Part shown: in pieces, positions 9,801 to 21,315 of the stretch | How the letters are laid out: each line of letters starts with the position of its first letter | Position numbering within the stretch: position 1 is the stretch's first letter | NCBI GenBank assembly: GCA_963402885.1 | Contig: OY727096.1 | Location: 13,001,820 to 13,065,819 of the forward strand | From: Antedon bifida | Taxonomy: Eukaryota > Echinodermata > Crinoidea > Comatulida > Antedonidae | Direction: 5' to 3' | DNA: 64,000 nucleotides | Notes under the pieces: model-generated | Seen by the model: the letters and a program-made list of their open reading frames with translations, nothing else | Told to the model about the DNA's origin: nothing | Databases searched by the model: none | Program-made: the position numbers and the translations under genes

Positions 9801-11583
9801 ATCCTATTAAACCTATGCCTAGTGGGATAGCCGGTTGTCAAACTATTAATCGGGTTCACAGATGATGAGGGTCATTTCAAGACGATCAGGACAAACTAAT
9901 GTACTTTTAGGACGTTTGGGCCGCAAATTTGTTTTTTTTAATGGGAAAAGACAATCGGTGATCGGTTCATTCATAATAACAACATTTTATAAAACAGATG
10001 AATTTGTACTACTGTATTAAACAAATTTGCACTTTTTTTTCCCCTCAGTTTTGAAAAATAGGTCAAATGATGTTCTACGTAACGCAGTACTCAACTAAAT
10101 TGAAGATTGCAAATGTAAAATTAGGTAAAAAATGAATATTATTATTATAACGATAAACTTAAGTTTTATATCTCTTTATTATCCATGGCATGTTAAAAAG
10201 TAGGTATAAGAACTCAATATAAAACAGTTGATCATGGAATATTGGTTATTTAAAATATTGAAAAAGATTTTCAAACCAGAATATAAAACAACCAAGCCCA
10301 GCTAAACATTAGAACTATCAGACCCAACGGTAAGACTATTGTGCCCAACGCCTATGACTGACCCAAAACTGAAGATGATGGACCGGCAGGCCCACAGTTC
10401 ATGTGGTGCAGATTTTAATAATGTACATTTTTTTCGATGTTTGGACTGTGGTCCAAAAGTATATTTCAGCCAGTCAAAAAAAAAAAAATTCTTCATGTTC
10501 TTGAAATTTGTAAAGTAAGTAAAAATCATTCACAAGTTATGACAGTTTTACTGTTTTTCCCCACTGTCCAGGTTTACACTTGCCAAACTTTCGTGTTGGC
10601 TGATGTCTGATGTCAACTATCTTGTTTAATTATAAGCCAGCAAATTTGATTCACATAATCTGACCGGATATTTTTGATTTAATATTTAAATGTATGAAAC
10701 ATTTGTTAGACCTACCAACTTACTTGCTGCTAAGGCTTTCTGCTAAACCTTTTGAGGTTACAGTTATGTTTAACACGCAAAAAATACACAGATTACGTGT
10801 AATGAAAATCTGAAAAAAGGTAATCTGAAAAAAAGGCTAGTAGAAGAATCATAAATTTAGCCGATACCGTGTTGATGTGTTCTCAGGCTATAGTTTGACC
10901 TCTTGTTAAACAGTAATTATTGACAGTTAATATATGGTAGGGTTGATGTGTAGTTTTTAAAACAAATCGCGGGAAGGCTTTATTGAATTTGCGTCTTATA
11001 AAATACTGTATTGTTATGAATATTATACAAGCATAGGCCTAGTGAGTATAAAATTTCGCTAAAATGCTTTGAAAACTAGGCAGGCTATGGCTGCTAAGCT
11101 AGCCCCCCAATAAGCTAGCCCTAGCCAAATAATAATTTTAATACTAAGCAAAACATGTTGGTTAAAACTTAGCATTATGGTTTTGCTACAATTATTAAGT
11201 GTATGTTGAAAAACTTATGGACGAAAAACGCTCCATTATGAAAATCAAAATGGCGAAATGCTTGAAATCATGAAATTGCAAAAATTTAGTGCCATGAAAA
11301 TAAAAGATTTTACAGTATATCATTGTAACTGTACACTGAGTTTTATTTTATATTAGTACAGTGCCAGTACAACTTTTTGTACATGCCATGTAACTAACAA
11401 AATGATTAGATGGTTTGTCAACAAGCTATAAATTGCTGGGTTTTTAATACTAGTTGCATTGTCAGTACAACTTGTTGAAGATAAAATACTAGCTCTAAAA
11501 TACTAGTCTACTAGCTGTCTATTTTAGACTTCATAGTTTACACATGTCTTAATTAGGCATTATCATTTTGTTTCTGTCCACAG
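9801..11583. other. Element interior without recognisable genes
   Basis: AT-rich sequence with no supported coding block. A 75-codon minus-strand frame at 10302-10529 includes a long A/T tract and has no recognisable motif. At 11340-11560 there are words (AGTTGCATTG, CAGTACAACTTG, CTACTAGCTGTCTATTTTA) that recur around the exon-like units downstream. Confidence 0.4.
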
Positions 11584-12568
11584 TTTGTTCCTATTGAACT
11601 TGCAGCATTTCCAGAGAAATATCATGAGGATGTTGATATTAAAAGTAAGTTGTGATTTTACTAAACAGCCATGTACAGCCCAATTTGCCTCTATTCACTG
11701 TTTGTGCTTTGTAGTTTTATATTAGTTGCATTGCCAGTACAACTTGATGTTGGCCTACATAGCATATCAACTAACATAATATCATTAGATGATTTGTCTA
11801 CTAGCTGTCTATTTTAACTTGATAATTTAACCATCGACCTATAAATTAATCTAATTTATAGGTCCATGATTTAACTATGAAATATGTCCTAATCAGTCAT
11901 TGCGCTTCTATCCACAGGTTGTCATGCATGCTATTGGACTTGCAAAATTTTCCCATAGAAATGTCATGAGGATGTTGATATTGTGCACATTAAAAGTAAG
12001 TTATGAGTCTACAGCACAGTCTAGTTTAAAGCCAAATTTGCACTTATTCACTTTGTGGTATTGTGCACAGTCAGGTAGACAGCCCAATTTGCCTCTATTC
12101 AATGTTTGTGCTGTGTAGTTGTATTGGTATTGATGCCAGTGTTTTCTATTCGTTGCATTGCCAGTGCAACTTGCTGTACATATTAACTAACATAATGATT
12201 ACATGGTTTGTCTACTAGCTGTCGATTTTAAGTTTCTTAAATTCAAGAAGAAGTATCTTACTGATTCTGTATTACTGCTCGTGCAAATTTCAAAAAACTT
12301 TGTAGGAGCAAGTACTACTCTTACTTACAAGCACTTGCTAATGAAATGAAAAATAACAACAACAAATTTTGGTCTTGGATGAAGAAGTCTTATAAATCTA
12401 ATTACTCTTAACCGTCAGCCTTAAATCTTGGAGGTACTTCTGTTTTTAAGCTGAGATGCTTAACAAAAGGCTGATATGTTTAACAATTATTTTCAATCAA
12501 TCTTTAAAGCTACAGTAGTGGTCCATATGAAATATTAGAGGATGAGGATATTTTTGTGCAGATTAAAA
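11584..12568 (+). repeat. Three decayed tandem exon-plus-intron units inside the element
   Basis: Exon-like blocks at 11584-11644 and 11918-11995 each follow CCACAG and end in AAAA|GTAAGT. The first encodes FVPIELAAFPEKYHEDVDIK. The second is a diverged copy (GLAKF..., GATGTTGATATT, ATTAAAAGTAAGT). A third partial copy near 12515-12568 lacks its acceptor. Flanking intron words (CCAATTTGCCTCTATTCA, TTGCATTGCCAGT, CTACTAGCTGTC) repeat too, so whole exon-intron units were duplicated. Function is unknown, and frames differ between units, so it is probably non-functional now. Confidence 0.6.
12235..12510 (+). pseudogene. Non-LTR retrotransposon ORF2 fragment (pre-RT region)
   Basis: The plus strand encodes KLCRSKYYSYLQALANEM and then KFWSWMKKSYKS before a stop; another frame gives ADMFNNYFQSIF. 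The order (basic Tyr-rich helix, FWS-W, then a FNNYF-SIF segment) is typical of the linker between endonuclease and reverse transcriptase in CR1/L2/Jockey-type LINEs. It is short, frameshifted and inserted into the third exon-like unit. Confidence 0.7.
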
Positions 12569-12821
12569 GTAAGTCTACAATACAGCCTAGTACAAAGCCA
12601 GATTTTCCCCTATCCACTGTTTGTGTTAATGTGTAGTTACACTTGTATTCATTTCTGTGTTTTTATTTAGTTGCAATGGCAACATTGTACATGGCATATT
12701 ACACAATTTAATAGTTGGTTTGTTTAACATTAACATTTTTACTCATCCTTATATGTTATGTTGTATGTTATTAATGAGTTGTTTCGGTGATCATGTAATT
12801 ACAGTTGTATTTATTGTTACA

Positions 12822-13160
12822 GGATAAAATACAGGATCGTGTGAATACATAAACAGACATATGAAGAAATAGGGTTTGAGGATGAAATGACACTGTTAGG
12901 ACCATCACCCGTCCAAGACAGAATTTAGCACCTAAAAATATTCCTTAATTATGAAAAAGCATTATCAAATAAACATTTAAAAATAAATATCAAATAATTT
13001 TAGTTGTATGTGATATTTTAGTGTGACAAAGAAATTACTGTTAATAAAAGATGTTTTAGATATTTATAGTACAAATTAGTATTTTGTTTTATTTAACAGT
13101 ACAATAAATTACATGTCTTGTTGTTACTATTGGTTTATATGGTATTGCAATAAAATGTAT
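12822..13160 (+). other. Possible terminal exon and 3' end inside the element
   Basis: TTGTTACAG at about 12814-12822 precedes GATAAAATACAGGATCG, encoding DKIQDRVNT and a stop. AATAAA signals follow at about 12967 and 13148. Together with the exon-like units upstream this could be the 3' end of a spliced transcript. It is only a reading of splice and polyadenylation-like signals. Confidence 0.3.
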
Positions 13161-13939
13161 ACATACAACACTCCTAATTTCCTAGTTTCTTCTTGAGAGT
13201 ATATTTTGCAACAGAGCATTATTAAAGGCCTACTTTTAGTAATGTTCACTTTGTTCATAATACACATGTACCAATTGATGGAAGTTGCACATATTATGCG
13301 AAATAATAATTGTTATAATAATCATTATTAGTCATGTTACTGTTAAATATTCCACTAAAAGGCTGAAATGAAGAAATTTAGTTCATGAAAAATGTTGTGA
13401 CGTCATCATAATGGCCACTCGAATATTCATTCATTCATATTCACATTTATTTCAACAAATGGGTTCCACCCACTTTTTTTTTCTTAAGTGCCCTTTTCAC
13501 ACAGAGACCATCAGCGAAATTGCTAGTAAATGCCTAACTCATGAGAATTATGGCCAATTCTCCTAGCCAGCAGACTTTTTTTCATCTAATAGGTAGACTT
13601 AAATATATTTTTTCTTCAGTTGCTTGCATTTGCCCCTTTTTAAAGAAAAAAAACTGGCTACGGGTGCACTTGCCATGTAGGGTGTTACTGGTTTTGATAA
13701 CATCCTCTTCCCATGTACCCGTATTTATGTGTAATTAATAAAATGATATTAAGTAGTTCATTTAGATGTGTAGTAGCTACACCTGAAAGAGTCAATTTCA
13801 ATCAACTAAGTTTAATACATTTTAAAATAAGGCATTAGACCTAATAATAGTAACATTATTTTAAAGAAAAATACTCTGTCTCCGTAAAAAAAAAGTTTGT
13901 GTCACTTCAAGTTGTAAGATTTGCCTTCACCTATTACTA

Positions 13940-15185
13940 ATGTAAAAGAATAATACTGTGTCATTCTTTTTGTTGTACATTATTAATAGGAGCATTTTCA
14001 CTAAATGAGTTCAAGTTGCATATGTGTTCATAGGCATCATATTTTGAAACTACAAATGGTCCAAACAATCTAAAATCTTAGTAAATTACCCAATTTTTCT
14101 ACCAAAGATGAACAAATACATATAAAATGCTTGTACCAGATTTGAACAAAATTGCAAATGATTAAGTATTTTTCCGCGATAGTTTTTGAATGCTGTTTTA
14201 CAGTGTTTTATTATTAGTCCAAATAATAAATTTCAATTACCAATACAAATCTAAATTTCCAATATAATTGTATTACAATTTTGGAATTAAATGCTGTTTT
14301 ATGTGTGGAACAAACTTACACTATTAAATATTAAGTGTGTGTAATAATTAGTCATTAATTAGCTATTATTTGACATTTATTTTTTCGTTATTTAAAATCT
14401 ACGCGAAAAAATCGGAGAGGACGCTGTTTTGCTGGTAAATAGATTAGGTTAGTGTGTGTGTTATTCTTCCGCTCGAGTATTCTTTAACTCACAGACTTCA
14501 TCGCACAGGTACGGAGCTCCCAATTATTTTTGTATTCTTATACTACAGGAAAGGTTATTCCATTTTGCTAAAGGAACCTTTAATTAATACAATATGTTTA
14601 TTTATTTTCAATTCATTCAATCAAGGAAGGAAACTAACGTCTAAAAAAATAAAGTATGAAACATAATGAATTAAAATAATAAGTACTTCCAATATGAGAA
14701 AATGTATTATCAATGTGTAAAATATCTAGCAATGCATGCCTTAATAGTAAATTGACGAGTCTCACTAAATATTGTAGGCTAGCTAGAGTGGTGGTTCAGT
14801 GTATGGAACCGGGAAGAGATTCGCTCTAGCCGCGTATGCTTATTAGTCACTCCGCGAGAGAGGTCGGCCTACGGGTAGGCCTTGGTCTTCTTTAATGGGG
14901 GCCTAGCTCGTGTCTACCAGAGTGCCTCGGCGGGCTCTACCTTCTACCTATACCCAGTAGAAGGCAAGGCCGATGCTAGACAAGACAATTTTTAAATAGG
15001 GAAGTTACTAGTAGTTCCATTTATTTCTAGTTTAATAAATCAAATAATGTACACTTATACTACCTAAACAAAAACAAATTATGAAATGTGATGAAATGAA
15101 ATAATAGTTACTGTTACAGGAAAATATGTTATCGACGATGGAGTAATAAAATATCAACAATAAATTGACGAGTCTCTGGCCAGCA
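13940..15185 (+). repeat. Dispersed repeat family, about 1.25 kb, inside the element
   Basis: This stretch is similar to the reverse complement of 23665-24925 (and 52825-54085 in copy C). Shared landmarks include ATAGGCATCATATTTTGAAA, GTAAATTACCCAATTTTT, TTCCGCTCGAGTATTCTTTAA, CCATTTTGCTAAAGGAACCT and GACGAGTCTC. Inside, a section ending TAAATTGACGAGTCTC occurs twice about 410 bp apart (near 14751 and 15162). No coding sequence or family name is recognised. Confidence 0.75.
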
Positions 15186-15838
15186 ACTAACTAACTAACT
15201 CTTATACTTACAGCAAAGTTGTCTCAAAGAAGCTTGAGTTGAAATAATTTCTTTGAATACTAAAAACAGGACCTAATGATGAAGGCTGCCTAGCCTACTA
15301 CATACTACTAGCACTAGTATGCGCTATACAAATTTAAAACCATCCATTATATTATATTCTATACCTGTACGACCACTGTAAAAGCCATGTTACAGTTTAT
15401 GAAATGTTTAATATTAATAAACAAAAATTTACTGTCCGTCTCAATTTCTACATTGCAGTCAACGGAAGATGGTAGCAGCCAATATTATTAAGCATCTTTA
15501 TTAGTGTATCAAATCAAATTTCTCAATACTGTACTATACTAGAAGGTCTCTTGAAAAACTTGGAATGGTTTAGCACCACTCGCAGGAGAGCGGCATGATT
15601 TAGAGGTACAGTACCACCAAAGCAAAGCAATTTTTATCAGTTCACATCATTTGTGTGTGGTAAGTAGCTTCTCAGAGATTATACCTTAATTCTCATCCTA
15701 AAAAGTACTTATTACACTTAACAACAAATTCTGTGAGAAATATATATATATTTTGTTTGCTGCATGGTAACATTAAAAGCTAATTTTATTGTATCATTAC
15801 TAAAATATCTAATGCAGTGACGTATTTATATTTTTCAG

Positions 15839-15898
15839 CTACAGATATGGACAATTTATGTAAAAGTGTGGGTGTACCCATCAATGAGAATAAACCAG
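15839..15898 (+). other. Exon-like block TDMDNLCKSVGVPINENKPG
   Basis: Sixty bases between TATTTTTCAG and GTAATG encode TDMDNLCKSVGVPINENKPG without a stop. Both boundaries are phase 1, so the block could be skipped or added without changing frame. Nothing else nearby confirms a gene. The protein is not recognised. Confidence 0.3.
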
Positions 15899-15899
15899 G

Positions 15900-17930
15900 T
15901 AATGTGTTTGTATATGTAGAGTAACATATATGTAGAATAACATATACATAACTGTACAATAGCATCATCCAAATCAATCTACTATAAAACCAATGCATCT
16001 TTCGGATAGGTAGAATCAGTTATTGGTGTGCCACCACCCTTTACCAAATCAGTCAATAATGAAATATTTGGCCCTTTTGTAAATTGTGAAGTTGATCAAC
16101 AATAAAATAATCTGGTCATTGTTATTGATATGAGCATTAATTTTTTTATTGATGTCTGGGCTCATGTACATTAATAATTTGACTTCATCAGGCTGGGTGA
16201 GTTGGTATGATTGCTGCACATTAATACTCGCAAAAGCCTGTGTAATTAACTCATATAGTCATAGTGTATGTAATATTTTTAAATCCTTATTGTATATAAC
16301 TGTATGTAAATGGTATTTTAAATGAATAACTATCTAGAACAATTAAACTTGGCTTGTTGTACATCCTATTACTGTATTCTTCTCGTCTAGCGCGTTTACC
16401 AGTGGCATATTCTGTATACTGGAAATTCTTCCTTTATATGGTAGCCGAACAAGTGTACCATCATAAAATTACCTGTTATGGCTGACTGACTGCAGTTTGG
16501 TGTTAGTGTAAATGTTGTTGATAATTAATTAAAGCAAACAAGTCAAATACATTATTAGTGCTTTAATATAGTTTAATTTCACGGATCGCAACATGTATTA
16601 AATTTTATTTCAGTTGGTTACTAATTAACATATTTAATAAAAAACAAAAGATACTATTGTAAAGTAAATGATCAAATCAAAATTAATAAAATAATATTTA
16701 TTATGTATAGTCAATCAATTAAAATCTTTTGAAATTATATTATAGAGGTAAAACATTTTGCATAAACATTGTGTAAATGTACATTTATAGTTGCATTATT
16801 ATTATACATTAAAATATAGGTTCGATATCATTTGGGTAATGGAATGTACACACAATTGAGATACTATGGGGAACTACATATTTTTATTGAGTACAGTCTC
16901 CCCTAACTTTATGAACGTAAAATAATTCATAGTTAATATTTTTACTTGAAAAAGCATTTTTAATTTTTAAGGGTGCTATTTTGTTACAATTGTAACTTCT
17001 ATGCTTTGGCAGTGTCACTCTAGATTTAAAAAAGATTTGCACACATGGACAATACATAAAGTTAAAGTTGTACAAGATATTTGTTCAATCATATACGAAC
17101 CAAGTACCATATTATATTTGATATGAAACAACAAACAACTTTCTATTTTGTATTTGCATTATTAATATGTGACATTAATGGTGACTTTTTCTAACCCCAG
17201 TTAAAACCTCATTTTTGAAAATAAACAAACCAAACTTGGCATAGAACGACCCTACTGTCTAATATTTTTGTGCACAATGTACAGTACATCTGAATAATGG
17301 TGGACATCATTTCAACAAATTTGTTCTATCCTCTTTTATTGTATTTGAATCACTTCGATTTCCACAATGAATCATGTATTTCTTCAAATAACTGTAAAAA
17401 ATATTATTAAATCACATTATTAGTTGATAATAGGGTTAGTGTAACTACTGTATGTGCAAATCATTATCTGATGACATTGCCCAGATCCAAGTAATTTAAA
17501 TAAATATGCACTGAAATTTCTCACCATAGAAATTGCCCTTCTTATATTTTCATACAGCATTAATAGTATCAAATTCTAGGAGGTACGAGGGTGGGAAAAA
17601 TTCATGACGATATCTTTTATTTCTGAAAGCACAGCTACAACCATCTGGAAATAGAAATGTTTTAAATTTAAATACAGAACTGTAAGCCTACTGTATTTGG
17701 TTTGAAACATACGTACAAATATAAATTTAATCACACTAACCAATTAGATGTTTTTTAAAAAAAAATTGTTATCTAGAAGAATACGAAATCCTAAAGTCTA
17801 TCATAGGATTTATAGATCGACCACAGAAGAGCGAGAAAAATGCCGTGAAGTGGGTAGAGGGTCCCATTTCAAGAAATAATAAATGTTTTACATAGCATTC
17901 AACTTTACTTGGATACGCATCAGCTGTCAT
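15900..17930. other. AT-rich element interior, nothing recognised
   Basis: About 2 kb with many stops in every frame and no motif or repeat that could be assigned. A 63-codon minus-strand frame at 16884-17075 has no recognisable feature. Confidence 0.45.
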
Positions 17931-17939
17931 GGATATGAG

Positions 17940-18720
17940 TTGGTATGGGTACGGGACGGGGTTGACCGGACATATTTAGTAGTTTAGTGCTGTAGTTTGT
18001 AGCAAAAATGTAGTTAAACATCATTAGTTTAATTTTATCTCAAGAAGACCGGGAAATGGATGATACTACTGGGCCTAGCCATGCCATAGGTGGATCGCCA
18101 TTGGTTAGTCTAGCTAAGGGGGTGGGGGAGGGGATACTGGCTCACCCGTACCATAACAAACTCGTACCATAACAAACTCGTACCCATGCCACTCTTACCC
18201 ATGCCAAATTGTATATATTTTGGTCAGTTCATACCCGAATCGAACATTATACTACTAGGCATTTAGCATTTAATTAAACTTGGGTATGAATCATATATAA
18301 AATGTGTTAGGGTATAATGAGGCCTGGCCTCATAGAGCAATCAGCTAGAGCATCCTGAGGCGGATGCATGGGTAAATAATCACGGCTAGCCTAGCCTACT
18401 AGATAGGTCTAGCTAGGCCTACTACAGGCCACCACTAGGCTAGGCCTAGCTTACATATATTTATATATAGTACTTATATCTATATTTATTTATACTTATC
18501 TTGGCACAAAACTGCACGGTCTCCTTAGGCAGGCTAGAAAGGGTTGACATACGATCGGTCGGGTCGGTTCAAGCATGGTTCAAGAGGGTCCTCCAAGTTA
18601 TAATTATTGATAGGGGGGCTTGGTATTTAGGAGGACTCGTCCAAGGCGATATCGGACCCATTTTAGAGACGATCAGGTCAACCCGTACCAAATTTGGCGA
18701 ACTTGTACAGACATTTCGCT
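17940..18720. repeat. Right subterminal CYCGTAC motifs and AGGCCTAG patch
   Basis: CACCCGTACC, AACTCGTACC and AACTCGTACCC occur at 18144-18184, with CAACCCGTACC near 18679 and AACTTGTAC near 18700. A reverse-oriented GGGTACGGGACGGGGTTGAC lies at 17946-17965. The area also holds TAGGCCTAGC-type sequence at 18380-18450. A 73-codon frame at 18501-18722 is not a recognised protein. The motifs mirror those at 9690-9800, but most have the same orientation at both ends. Confidence 0.6.
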
Positions 18721-18925
18721 AACTAATTCTTGGTGGAAAATCATCGACATTTTTACTGAAATATCCTGATAGTTTGCTTAAACAGAAATCTAAATCCTAG
18801 AATTGCATACACTGTTCGAAACATACACAAATCTAGGGCCTTGGCCTCCTAGTTTAACCCAGGTCTATAATAATGTTCACCAATCACGAGCGAGTTCCAT
18901 TGTTTGGTTGGGCCTACGACTCGAC

Positions 18926-19099
18926 TCTGGTTGCCGGCGGACAATTTCACATTAGATGAATGAAGTTTTACAGTAGTACAGTACTGGGACATGCAACAGT
19001 GACACATGCGTGATATGGACGGGCCTGTTATGGTCGCTTGACATGAAACAGCGCAGCAGTTTCTTGTTGTTAGACATGAACCGTACGAGAATCGGGTGT
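18926..19099 (-). repeat. Right terminal inverted repeat of the 10.4 kb element
   Basis: The inverted partner of 8720-8892. It ends CCGTACGAGAATCGGGTGT directly before the AAAAG duplication. The short frame at 18952-19143 lies within it and is not a gene. Confidence 0.92.
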
Positions 19100-19219
19100 A
19101 AAAGAATAGGCAATGAAATAAAATTCAACTCATTTCTAAACATATAAAACTGAAAAAAGAAGAAATCTGGATAGATTATGTGATACTTTAATATGGTTAA
19201 AGAAAGCTATTTACTTACT

Positions 19220-19589
19220 GTATTATATATACCAAACTGGCAAGATTGTTAACAAGATCTTCTTCATAGAAGTCATCAACATCAACAGAAGCCACACCAA
19301 CGTCAACCATTATAACCGGTGTAGTGATGATGTCAATTGGGTCACTACCACGTATAAGTATCCAAAGAGTCTGCCAATCGCGATCAAAATAGTTCTCGCC
19401 ATAAATGCTGGAGTCATGAACTGATCGTCTGGTCTATTTGGATCTTCTGGAACACATGTAATGACGATTGGTGAAGACGTCGTAATTCTTGTGTCAGACT
19501 TTCAATAATCAACATAGCGTAATCGTAGTCATAGCATTCAAAAGCCTGCCAAGATTCATGCCATATGCAGTCTTCTGTACCAATGATAC
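19220..19589 (-). pseudogene. PKHD1L1-like exon (CIWHESW ... GSDPIDIIT), copy A
   Basis: On the minus strand this starts after CATTAAG with GIIGTEDCIWHESWQAFECY and DYAMLIIESL, and ends with ILIRGSDPIDIITTPVIMV and VDDFYEEDLVNNLASLVYI at a GTAAGT donor. Both ends match fibrocystin-L. About 300 bp of the middle, still present in copy B (NGYVDLINGPQDHGWCHGYT), is missing. A 7 bp loss after GTGTCA (compare copy C) adds a frameshift. Confidence 0.78.
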
Positions 19590-19628
19590 CTTAATGAAAA
19601 GAGCAGATTAGATAAAAGATTTTACTAC

Positions 19629-19841
19629 CATTGATGTCTGTAACCATCATGTTTGGAATTCTATAATCCTATAATTCTAAGTCAACGTCTCGGATCTCTA
19701 TCCCACTCGTATGCAGAATCAGGAATAACATAACCAGGCCGTGATCCTACTAGAATTCCACCATCTTCGTCTCTGATCATTGCATTCTTAAATGCATCAC
19801 AATCCATCTCCACGCACTCAGAAGGATTAAAGACCCTTTCC
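19629..19841 (-). pseudogene. PKHD1L1-like exon (FNPSECVEMDCDAFKN), copy A
   Basis: The minus strand encodes FNPSECVEMDCDAFKNAMIR, then DEDGGILVG and VIPDSAYEWDRDPRR, followed by a frame change before YRIPNMMVTDING. Cys-rich start, RDxDG, IPxSxYEWDxDPRRGL and YRIP are landmarks of fibrocystin-L in this order. The frame change after DPRR marks it as broken. The copy at 48623-48835 carries the same lesion. Confidence 0.8.
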
Positions 19842-19849
19842 CTTCAATT

Positions 19850-20470
19850 TGTGACGTTTTGTAAAAATAATACATATATATTACTTTAAAAACATTAAAC
19901 AAGGTCACTCCTTGTCTAAAATGTACGTTTTATGGTAAATTATGATAAAAAGTGAGAAACAATGCACTACCTATGTAGCTCGCGGCGAATGACCTCTCGT
20001 GGGCAGTCTAGCCTAGCTAGGCTGAGTTTTGTAGGCCTAGCCGGTAAACATCGGTAACGTACGAATATCGTATGCTAGTTATATACCTAGCCTGACGTTG
20101 TATAGTTGCTGCAATAATTGTCTTTCTATATTTGCCAGACACCGTTGATACAAAATGGGGAAAACCTGGTATTTTCGGTGAAAATTTATGAGTCTTCCAT
20201 TTGTTTTGGCCTCACGATCAATCAAAAAGTGGGTGAATTACAGAAGAAAAACAAAAATATCAATCCGCACGCAATGCATTTTGGAATTTATAGCGGGCCG
20301 CTAAAATTACTAGAATCAACTTATTTTTCACATTTTTAACCATTTAAAGACAAAAAAGTTACCATATAATATTTATTTTTACATTAATTGTAGTTTGTGA
20401 CCTTAAATTAGATCTAAAAAACGTAGGGAAGGGGGTCTTTTTAACTTTACTGTAGTGTTAAGATTAAATG
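19850..20470. other. Non-coding spacer between pseudo-exon groups
   Basis: A 73-codon plus-strand frame (20118-20339, repeated at 49112-49333) has no recognisable domain. It contains AGCCTAGCTAGGCT and TAGGCCTAGC near 20010-20040. At 20472 the host sequence AAAAGTATTGTAGG begins, equal to the sequence just right of the Gypsy LTRs, so this is a paralogous unoccupied site. Confidence 0.45.
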
Positions 20471-20820
20471 AAAAGTATTGTAGGTACAGTAAGTGTACTA
20501 GGTTGATGAAAATAATGCAATTAGCAAGTAAAGATACACAATGATTTACAATAACGTAACTTGGATAAATGCAAGTGGTCCGTAGATATATAGGATAAAT
20601 ACTATTAGTACTTACCCTAAATTAGGTATATGTATGTAAACCCTGTTCTTGTCTCTGACTGTTACCTTCTTTGTACCTATAAGCATTCAGCTTCATGTGT
20701 AAACAGTATGAGTATGCGTTTCCTGCAATAGAACTCAAACAATGGCAGTTGTTGGTTTGTCGAAGTAAGGACTATAGGTTTGTCCAAGTAAGGACCAGAT
20801 TATGTCATGCTTTTACATAC

Positions 20821-20984
20821 CTTGCAATCTTGTGCTTCCAGCAATAGCTGGGTAATTATGTATACCATGAAATTGAAAAAATTGAGCACCATTACATGAA
20901 ATTTGCCCACACGAATCCAGCATTTCCGTTCTCTGGACGAGGTGCACACTGTTTTGCACTTTGACCTGCATTCTCCGGTTGATT
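20821..20984 (-). pseudogene. PKHD1L1-like NQPENAG exon, second paralogue (broken)
   Basis: This is the paralogue of 2599-2773 on the minus strand with the same splice-site context (TTTCAG, GTATGT). It has lost bases at two places (CCATTACATG against CCATTATCACCAGACATG, and GGACGAGG against GGACCACAAGG), so the frame no longer runs through. Copy C has it at about 49816-49979. Confidence 0.7.
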
Positions 20985-21315
20985 CTGAAATATTTACATG
21001 AAAATGTTAATGGAAAAATGTAATATTTTAATCAGAATTTATAAATTACGTAACTGATTACACAATGGAATGGCATTATCAGTACACGTTAAGAAAAAGG
21101 AGGTAGAAGAGTAAGAAAGTCCTTTGACAAATTTCCTTTCGAGTGAAAGTCAAGTATGCATATACTGTATAATATCTATACATTGATTTTATTTGACAGA
21201 ATGCAAAATGATTTTTACATTTATACATTATCTAATCTAATTCATCATAATTACATAATATATACAGTATTCGGTTTGTAACATGCTATTTAATGTTAAA
21301 TCTTACTGAACCTAC

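Larger units (their letters stand above)
8720..19099. mobile_element. 10.38 kb terminal-inverted-repeat DNA element, no transposase seen
   Basis: The element has about 173 bp imperfect inverted repeats at its ends (8720-8892 and 18926-19099), both reading ACACCCGATTCTCGTAC inward. It is flanked by AAAAG at 8715-8719 and 19100-19104. Copies B (36357-36361) and C (48087-48091) carry the uninterrupted host sequence with one AAAAG, so both are empty sites. A CACCCG terminus with a 7 bp TAAAAGA duplication fits equally well. No transposase or polymerase frame is visible; only short exon-like pieces, a LINE fragment and repeats are inside. It is probably a large non-autonomous DNA transposon of unassigned superfamily. 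Confidence 0.9.

Noticed and set aside
8720..19099. Maverick/Polinton virus-like transposon
   Set aside because: Size and long inverted repeats are similar, but no integrase, polymerase B, protease or capsid frame is seen, the termini do not begin AG, and the duplication is not 6 bp.
8720..19099. Transib or ProtoRAG element
   Set aside because: A 5 bp duplication would fit, but the ends do not show the CACWRTG-type heptamer and no RAG-like frame is present.
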